In this document: piece by piece, positions 57,701 through 64,000 of the stretch | Layout: every line of letters starts with the position of its first letter | Numbering within the stretch: position 1 is the stretch's first letter | NCBI GenBank assembly: GCA_951799445.1 | Contig: OX637293.1 | Location: forward strand, 6,014,001-6,078,000 | Origin: Pseudisothecium myosuroides | Lineage: Eukaryota; Streptophyta; Bryopsida; Hypnales; Lembophyllaceae | Direction of reading: 5' to 3' | Length of the DNA stretch: 64,000 bases | The notes under the pieces: model-generated | Database searches by the model: none | What the model saw: the letters and a program-made list of their open reading frames with translations, nothing else | What the model was told of the DNA's origin: nothing | Made by a program: the position numbers and the translations under genes

Positions 57701-60700
57701 GCACCTGCATAAAGCGCACCTGCAGAAGACAACCTCTCTAGCAATCCAGAGAGCTATGGGTTCTTTCTCGCCATCCACCGGTGATTTATTCACTGACTGT
57801 GACATCCACTATTGAAATCTGTCTAAAAAATTACAGAGTCTTGCTTGAGTTTCCATTGCTGGACACAAAAATTTGTTGACATTTGGCAATGACTGTGACA
57901 CCACTGTTGAAATCTGGCTAAAGAATTGCAACCTCTTGCTTGAACTTGTTGCTTGAACAAATTTGTAGCCATTTGGCAAGGACTGACCTGAACGCGCATC
58001 GAGGAGAAGCACGAGGTCGTGCACGGATTCCGAGTTGCGAATGGCCTGCGCCCACACGAGCACCGCGTAGAAGTTCCCGTTGGATTGCAGCAACGTGACA
58101 TACGCGAATCGTAAAGTTTGTTTCACGAGATGGTGCCCCGCGTGTCGAAGCGCGTCGCGAACGGAGTTCGCGCTCATGTCGCAGTCGATCAAGTGGCCCA
58201 ACTTCTCGCACTTCACCTGGGGGTCATCACACGGGGTTCCATCGTATCAGATTCGAAGTGGAGTTTCGTGCTGAAGAATGCGCTTTGAAATGCATGGTTT
58301 GGTGTCTTGTGGAATTAGTTATGGTTTTTGGTAAGTAGGTTCCTATTCTTGGCCACTAGAATAAGCCCCTATCAATGTTGATCAAGTGGTTTCCTGCAAT
58401 TCCCATTATCAAAACCCTAAAAATTTAGGAGTTCGCAAACTCTGCTTACTCTCTATCGTGCCATATCCATAAACCAAGTAAGTATTCTTCTCCACTAAAC
58501 AAGCCTTTATCGATGTTTGGGAAGTGGTTTCCTACACTTCCCATTATCAAAACCATGAAAATTTATGAATCATCAAACTTTGCATCAAACTCTCTGTCGT
58601 GCCTTATGCATACACCAACTCCGTGCATCCTGATTTGGGGTTGCACTGAGGCTCTTCATCACCATTCCAGCTTACGAATGTCAGCATATTCCTGTTTTTT
58701 ATAGGGTTTAGGGTTTAGTACCTGCTCATCGACGTTGCGGACAGCTTTGGAGTAGCTGAACCGCAGCTGCATCCCATTCCAGAGGTGTTGAAACGCAAGG
58801 ATGCAGTCGCCGCGGTTCTTGCGATGGTTTACGCGCGCACTCAAGCCCATGGAGGTGAGCTCCTCCGCCCCGGAGTTTCGAGTGTCGCCCCAGTCGCGCG
58901 GCTGCCCCTCCACCAGCAGCGGACCCGAGTCGCTGGTCACAACAAAGTCCAGGGTTCCAGGGTTTAGGGTTTAGGGTTAACTAGCATGACCATCTCCTGA
59001 TCAAATTCAAGTGAAAAGTGCTTCGAGTTCTGCTTAGAACAATATCTGCATCAAGCTCTGGCACAAACCAAACTGACATCTTTTCCTTGATAGAAAATTC
59101 AGAACCGACCTTTCTGATAGTACCTGCACAGTTACCCTGTGCAGAGTATAATGCTGACTTCAGATCCTCAATGCCAAGAAATATTGTCTACAGGACCAAA
59201 CAAAGGACTAACGTGTTTTAATAGACCGAAATTACAACAGATTCCAGGGTTTAGGGCTTAGGGCTTCAGATCCTCAATGCGAAGCCATACTGTCTACAGG
59301 ATCAAACAAAGGTCTAAGGTGTTTTGATAAACCAAAATTACAACAAAGTCCTGAGGTTTAGGGTTTAAGGAGAGAAAACTTCTACGAATTCCGGTCCAGA
59401 AGGAGAATTCAGCGACGAAAGTGTTTCACCTCAAGTTGGAGACGAGGAAGTTCATGGCGATGTCCTCGCAATTCATCCCCTGGTCAACATACTCTCTCAC
59501 TCCACTCGGCATTTCACACCAGTACTTGTACAGATACCCCGTCGCCAAGATCATGATCTTCGTCAACATAATCGAGTATTTCCGTTCGTTCTTCGCATAA
59601 ATCCACGACTGCGTCTCCAATGAATACGAATGAACCCGTGGGAAGAACCCCACAATCCTTCCCTGATTCTCTCTCCACACTTGCAATGCGAATTCAACGT
59701 TACTTGAGTCCACGGTGACGTCGTCGTCGCAGATCATCACCGCCTTCGTCTTCACGTGGTTCCGTGGGAGGAACCGGTCGTTGAGGCTGGTGGAGGCCTG
59801 ACGGACCATGAAGATGGGCGCTCCTAGGGTTTCGAAATTCACTGATTCAAGGATGGAGTCTGGAGTGGAGGTGTTGCCCCAGAGGATGAAGATGGAGTTG
59901 ACGGCGGGCGAGGAGGAGTAGGTGCGCAGAGTTGATTGGAGTAAGGGGAGACGGGATTCGATGAAGCCGTTGACGAGGATGGTGAGCTGGTTGCTGCGAA
60001 GGGTCCATGGTGGGGGGTATAAGCTTTGGTTGCAGATTTCGGGAGCAAGTTGAGGGGAATGGATTCGTGGTGGAAGCAATGTGGTGGGTGATGCGATTTG
60101 AGAGGCAGGCAGAGATAACCACAATGCCAGCATTCCCAATAAGACCGTGAATCCCAACCCTGCAACAAATTTCAAGGCCACGAACTCTAAGTTACTCAGA
60201 TTCTGTTTCCAAATTTCGAGGACATGTAGAGAGAATTTAGTCGAATTTCATTCAACATCCGTGACGGTCTGAAAATCAGTCGAGCAAACCCTAAACTCTA
60301 ATTGGCTGGTGAAAGGAATCAAACGCAATACAACCAATTCCAAGGCCACGAACTCTACTCACTTTCTGTTTCCCAATTCCGTGTACATGTAGCTCGGATT
60401 GGATTCGGATTTCAATTGGCACCCGAACATCGACATCCGTGAATTCAGACGCGCAATAGCGAACCCTTATTGACTGGTGAAAAGAATCAAATGTAAGGCC
60501 ACCAATTTCAAGGCCACCAATTCTACTCACATTCGATTACCAATAGCTCGAATTGGAGTCGGATTTCAAGTGCCGCTCACACATTCGACATTCGTGACAC
60601 GCTGAAACCTCCCGAGCAATGCAGAACCATAATTCGCTACCCAAAGAAATCAAATGCAATGCAACCAATTCCAAGGCAACCAATTGTACTCACTTTCAAT

Positions 60701-60901
60701 TTCCCAATTCCAGTTCCCACCCGCTCGAATTGGATTCCGATTTCAACTGGCGCCCAAACATTCGACATTGACGAAACCAGACCCACAATCGCGAAACCTA
60801 ATTAACAACCAAAGAAATCCAGTTCAATTCAACCACTCACCGGCCTCGAAGATCAAGCTCCAAGCCTGGCCGCTCCACGGAGCGGGCGGCTTCTTCCCCA
60901 T
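54772..60901 (-). CDS. GT64-GT8-GT8 tri-domain glycosyltransferase, six exons, 887 aa
   Basis: Exons 60901-60841, 60159-59430, 58932-58722, 58216-57988, 57119-56694 and 55778-54772 join in phase to 888 codons, all with GT-AG sites. ATG 60901 gives MGKKPPAPWSG and a signal anchor near residues 14-37, so a type II, probably Golgi, protein. Residues about 78-350 are a GT64 (exostosin-like) domain with LTILVNGFIESR, ICDDDVTVDS (DDD 165-167), GFFPRVHSY, MNCEDIAMNFLVS and NHRKNRGDCI. Residues about 369-552 form a GT8 module of PGSIP/GUX type (FAYVTLL, DLVLLLD, YERIVFMDLHLLPLSNLD), where the DxD is D457-L-H. Residues about 667-850 form a second GT8-like module with D743-P-R. In plants GT64 and GT8 enzymes decorate sphingolipids (GIPC) and cell-wall glycans. 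Whether the GT8 parts are catalytic is doubtful; GT64 looks intact. Confidence 0.88.
55779..56693 (-). repeat. Intron 5: 153-bp tandem duplication and dispersed repeat
   Basis: Two units of about 153 bp lie at about 56,371-56,523 and 56,524-56,690. They share GCATGAGGGAAAACTTTGTC-type starts, CAATTGGTTACAAGTAGTGT, and a TAGGGTTT(C/TA)GGATTTAAGGC telomere-like block. Their edge coincides with the exon 5 donor. At 56,006-56,090 is a second copy of the repeat seen at 22,154-22,250. Confidence 0.65.
57120..57987 (-). repeat. Intron 4: two internal tandem duplications
   Basis: A 125-bp duplication places GAGATGAAG blocks at 57,379 and 57,504, with AGGTGGAAA and CATCCTA/ GATCCTA shared upstream. 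A second duplication at about 57,812-57,985 repeats TTGAAATCTG(T/G)CTAAA and CATTTGGCAA. A telomere-like block, GGGTTTAGGGTTTTGGGG, lies at about 57,176. Confidence 0.6.
58217..58721 (-). repeat. Intron 3: 138-bp tandem duplication plus telomere-like motif
   Basis: Units share AAGTGGTTTCCT followed by TTCCCATTATCAAAACC, at 58,401 and 58,539. At 58,703-58,719 the motif AGGGTTTAGGGTTTAG abuts the exon 3 donor, so on the coding strand the intron opens GTACTAAACCCTAAACCC. Confidence 0.65.
58933..59429 (-). repeat. Intron 2: 106-bp tandem duplication with telomere-like junctions
   Basis: CAGATCCTCAATGC occurs at 59,161 and 59,267. Each unit ends with a TTTAGGG-type block (CCAGGGTTTAGGGCTTAGGG; GAGGTTTAGGGTTTAAGG). 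A third block, CAGGGTTTAGGGTTTAGGG, lies at 58,958 near the acceptor. Confidence 0.7.
60160..60840 (-). repeat. Intron 1: four tandem units of about 165 bp
   Basis: The block CAAGGCCACGAACTCT and variants begin at 60,173, 60,341, 60,510 and 60,672, spaced 168, 169 and 162 bp. Units also share TCGGATTTCAA and ACATTCGACATTC-type blocks. The array fills nearly the whole intron. Confidence 0.75.
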
Positions 60902-61647
60902 GAGAGCAAAATCCCGTTCCCACCATCACTTCACGGTGATCCTCTCCGTTGCGTCGACCCATCCGCCATTGCGATCAAACTCCAAAATTTGCGAAGCTCA
61001 TTGCATTGTGCGAGCGGTGATGCAGGATTCGGATTCTCTATACCGCCAAGGAGGAAATTTGTCCATGAAGGGCAGGAGGGTTTTTTTCAATGAAGTGGGA
61101 CTTTTAGGTTGTTGCGATCTTTCGCTGTGTGGAGAACATGGGATGCACTCCAATCGTGAAGGCGATCGTGATGCTAGTTGTGAGAAGGTGGAGGTGGGCG
61201 ACGAGGCCGCGCCGTGCTCGCGACGTGCTCGCGACGTGCTCGACGTTGTTGGAAGACTTGCGGCTGATTGATGTCCGGATGGTACCCGGGAAAGGCCCGG
61301 CGGGGATTGGACCTAATCCGGTTACTTGAGTGGAGGGTATACAGTTCGTGCGCTGCACTGGAGGTAATGTGAATCCGGTCCAGAAATAGGTCTAAATTCG
61401 TTCTCGGTAATAACATTCTTTAACACCAAGTGCAAACATACATTTATTCCTTGGATGTTCATGGCTGGAAAACAGGGCTAGGGAGGACTCACAATTCGGG
61501 TGAATTGACCCCCTTGCTCATCCCCAATTTTATTTCCTAGGGAAACACACGACCTTTTTATTTGCCATACAAGATAAAACTTTCACAAGACAAAAAATAT
61601 ACATGGAAAATACAATGTAACTTTTGAAGGGTGGTATACCTCAACCC
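60902..61647. promoter_or_regulatory. Upstream region of the GT64-GT8-GT8 gene
   Basis: The GC-rich stretch to about 61,330 likely contains the 5' UTR and promoter on the minus strand. A GCTCGCGACGTGCTCGCGAC-type direct repeat lies at about 61,216-61,245. Plus-strand frames here (60,654-61,271; 61,129-61,329) run through the intron repeats or the GC-rich flank and resemble no known protein. No TATA box was identified. Confidence 0.35.
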
Positions 61648-62681
61648 TTTAGAATGTTACCTATAACCCCCAGTGAAAAGATATGTTCCAAAAAATTGAC
61701 TTCTAGATCAATAATTTTGCTTTAATCTTGCAAGATCTTATTTTCAACTTCAAATTTTTGCACTATAGAGTTTTGAGTTTTAAATCTTTATCTTTATAGT
61801 AGAGAATTGAGTTGAAAGTCTTGGGGGGGGGGGGGGGGGGGAAATTTCAAAAAACTTAATTTTTATTCTTTAAAGAATTGTTCAGTAGAAGTAAGTTCGA
61901 GATAGACGGAAAATCTAAATCTAAGTATCTTTTGGAATGCACTAAAAATGCACTAATCCTGATGGTGAGATTGTTCTAGCAAGCAAACTAAACCATGTGG
62001 AGCTTCTTTTTTTAGAAATATTGTGAAAATTGCATTCAGAAATGAATCCTACAAGCTATTTTTTTCGAAAGATGCTATAATTGCCCAAAAAAGAAGATTG
62101 TCTATAACTTTCTCATAATAAATCCAAATGGAACGAATCAAAGCTTTTCATATAGACAAAAATGTAATCTACAGGAAGGAAAAAAATTCAAAAATTTCAA
62201 ATTTTTAATTTTTTTTTCATTGCCCCCTCTTTCCTATTTTGAGTTTATTTGGGCGTAACTTTTGTTCCCAAGCACCGATTGAAAAAGAAAATACTCCCAC
62301 AAAGCTATTCAATTTTACTGTCCCCCACAAAATTCAAAAAATCATGACAAAAATTTAGCCTGTAGGTACCGAGGGTTGCTATTATGTGAGCATAGGAGTG
62401 TGAGCCCATGAGCCTAGATTACTACACATCTATGTTATAGGTGTATATACTATAGAAACCGTCTATGATTATAGGGTATATATGTTACAAACACTCATAT
62501 TATAGGTGTTTATAATACATACACCTTCTATAGTGTGGGATATTTATATTATAGGTACCTATATTGTAGGCTCAATGCTCACAAGCTTGCATTCTTGGGC
62601 TCACATACTAGTACCGTTGTGTAGGTACCTGCCTAAAATCCCCTTTGTTTCCCAATAGGACAATGGTCCTTTAGGGGTTAA
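61648..62681. mobile_element. Non-autonomous TTAA-flanked element, copy D (inverted, with an inner inverted repeat)
   Basis: The right end GGTCCTTTAGGGG followed by TTAA (62678-62681) is intact. The interior matches copy B, for example GTGAGATT(G/T)TTCTAGCAAGCAAA. The left end is decayed (CAACCCTTTAGAATG near 61,654 is the best candidate). About 240 bp at 62,374-62,615 are absent from copy B: TGTGAGCATAGGAGTGTGAG and its complement enclose TATATAGGTGT-type units, so this is a secondary insertion. A run of 18 G at about 61,824-61,841 is embedded. Confidence 0.55.
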
Positions 62682-63057
62682 AATTTTTTTTTCCTAATTT
62701 TTACAAATTAAAATGTGAAAATGCCTATTTTCATGAGATTTTGCACTTTTCAAGTTTTCCTATTTAGAGAATTTTTCTATGTTTTTCTTTCCTAAGGTAC
62801 CTTTTTCTTAAAAGTTTATACATTAAATTTTTTTTAAATATTTTTTAAAAATTATATTTCTAATTATAAAGTATTCTCCAAAAAATCATGAGTACTATGT
62901 AAAATGCTACAAAAATAGTACGTTGTTTCTTGCAATGACCCATTAAAACTGCCAAAATGCTATAAAATCAGTTAGCCTTTCTTGCAACTACTTGGATGCT
63001 CTAATCCTAGGCCCATACACATTATATAAGAATTATCATTCAAGGCATAATTACCTT

Positions 63058-63340
63058 TAATCCTGTAACGCTGCTACAGACATTAAGTGTCCGATGGATG
63101 ATAAAGAATCCTTTTGTGGATGAATGCAAGAAACACTTGTATCACTTTGCACCACAACTTGCGTCCTAATTTGTTTTTTGGCCATAACTTTTGCGTTTTG
63201 GCTCCAAATGACTCAAGATTTAAAATTAAGGTACTCATGACTATTATAAACTTTGCTTAATTTTTTTTATAATTTTCAAAAATATTTTACTATCCAAAAA
63301 TAGCCCCCAATTTTATGTCACAATTGCCAATTTGGAATTT
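63058..63340. repeat. Remnants of TTAA-family sequences
   Basis: TTAATCCTGTAACGCTGC at 63058, then CCGATGGATGATAAAGAATC, resembles the left half of the 210-230-bp elements at 14,019 and 54,081. GGCCATAACTTTTGCGTTTTGG near 63,180 resembles the interior of the 900-bp family. The fragment is incomplete. Confidence 0.35.
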
Positions 63341-63351
63341 TTTAATACTCA

Positions 63352-63605
63352 ATTAGAGAAAATTTCAGCTCTCCGGAGGGCTGCTCTAGAGTGACAAACC
63401 AAGCTATTTCAAAGCTTAGTTTGTCACTCTAGAAAAGTGCCGCAGTGAGCAGTCAGCTTGGCTGACTGCTTGCCGAAACAATCAGATTTTGCAATTTTTT
63501 TTTTTTTTTAAATTAAATTTTTTTTAAGATTAAATTTTTTTAATTTAATTAAATTTTAAGTTTTAAACTCTTAAAACTCGGTTCCTGGGCCACTGCCACA
63601 ATAAT
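63352..63605. mobile_element. CATTAG-family MITE, copy 5 (partial)
   Basis: AATTAGAGAAAATTTCAGCTCTCCGGAGGGCTGC at 63,352 onward matches the reverse complement of the right part of copy 4. An internal stem, CTCTAGAGTGACAAACC with GTTTGTCACTCTAG, lies at 63,388-63,435, and the GAGCAGTCAGC / GCTGACTGC block follows. The far end is not clear. Confidence 0.55.
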
Positions 63606-63904
63606 TGCAAAAAAGACCGTTCAAAAAGCATAGCATTTTCTACAGTACTCATTTTTTTTTTGGAAGGGATTTATAATTAGAAAATCAATTTTTAAAAAAT
63701 GATAAAAATATGTTTAATATATACACCTTTTAGAAGAAGGTACCCTAGGAAGGAAAAGCATAGAAAAATTCTTTGAATAGGAAAACTAGAAAAGTGCAAA
63801 ATCTCAAGAAAATGGATACTTGCACAGTAGTTTCACATTTTAATTTGTAAAAAATAGAAAAAACAATTTTAAGAAAAACTAAAAATTGGCCATTTGATAA
63901 TAGT

Positions 63905-64000
63905 TTATAATAATGAGATTTCACCAAATATTGATCTTAGAACCATCTTCATCGTTCAGAAATTGCACGCAATAGGAGTGCTGTTTGCACTCATGAGAAA
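63905..64000 (-). mobile_element. Edge of a third family-2 Tc1 copy (partial)
   Basis: The minus strand at about 63,960-63,905 reads ATGAAGATGGTTCTAAG then TTTGGTGAAATCTCAT. This resembles TTGAAGATGATTTCAAGGCC then TTTGGTGAAATCTAAT at 31,262 and its counterpart at 51,723. The match is short and the rest lies outside the window. Confidence 0.35.

Noticed and set aside
56400..59370. Telomere-like motifs taken as evidence of a chromosome end
   Set aside because: They are short, degenerate and scattered inside introns of an intact gene; no continuous telomeric array is present.
60654..61271. 205-codon plus-strand frame
   Set aside because: It crosses intron 1 repeats and exon 1 of the minus-strand glycosyltransferase gene and shows no domain.

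Overview
The window reads as nuclear DNA of a green plant (streptophyte), most likely a non-seed lineage such as a bryophyte, lycophyte, fern or a close streptophyte alga. The evidence is: genes in many exons with GT-AG introns of roughly 100-900 bp; a SCAB-type actin-binding protein; plant-type GT8 and GT64 glycosyltransferases; and many degenerate copies of the plant telomere heptamer TTTAGGG inside introns. The species cannot be named from the sequence. All gene models below were built by hand from open frames, splice signals and phase.

Layout. At 1-823 (minus) lie the first exons of a SCAB-like gene that runs off the left edge. From 2.4 to 14.2 kb there is gene-poor repeat DNA: a 175-bp tandem array, an AAT microsatellite, a TTAA-flanked 920-bp element, a Tc1/mariner transposase fossil and MITEs. 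A 200-218-bp tandem array (14.8-16.0 kb) precedes the main gene cluster on the plus strand. That cluster holds an 11-exon unknown multi-pass membrane protein (16.9-20.9 kb), an 84-residue small membrane protein (21.1-21.9 kb) and an 8-exon ZC3H15/Tma46-type CCCH protein that is complete (23.9-27.1 kb). From 27 to 54 kb repeats dominate again. They include a Tc1 element split by a nested series of insertions, a decayed FCP1-like HAD phosphatase gene interrupted by a MITE, fragments of other decayed minus-strand genes, more TTAA-flanked elements and a second Tc1 copy. From 54.8 to 60.9 kb (minus) is a complete six-exon gene for an 887-residue protein that joins one GT64 domain to two GT8-like domains. 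The last 3 kb are repeats.

The most notable item is the GT64-GT8-GT8 fusion. Its GT64 part keeps the DDD metal motif, whereas both GT8 modules have lost the DxD motif. All five of its introns carry a private tandem duplication, several with telomere-like motifs at the unit edges. The second is a family of non-coding elements of about 900 bp whose ends are TTAA-CCCCTAAAG and CTTTAGGGG-TTAA, the hallmark of piggyBac-type insertion, together with shorter relatives. The third is DD34E Tc1 transposase remains, which are not typical of land plants.

I found no convincing tRNA, rRNA, CRISPR array or intact reverse transcriptase or integrase. Functional links between neighbouring genes are not evident; this is ordinary eukaryotic gene order, not an operon.
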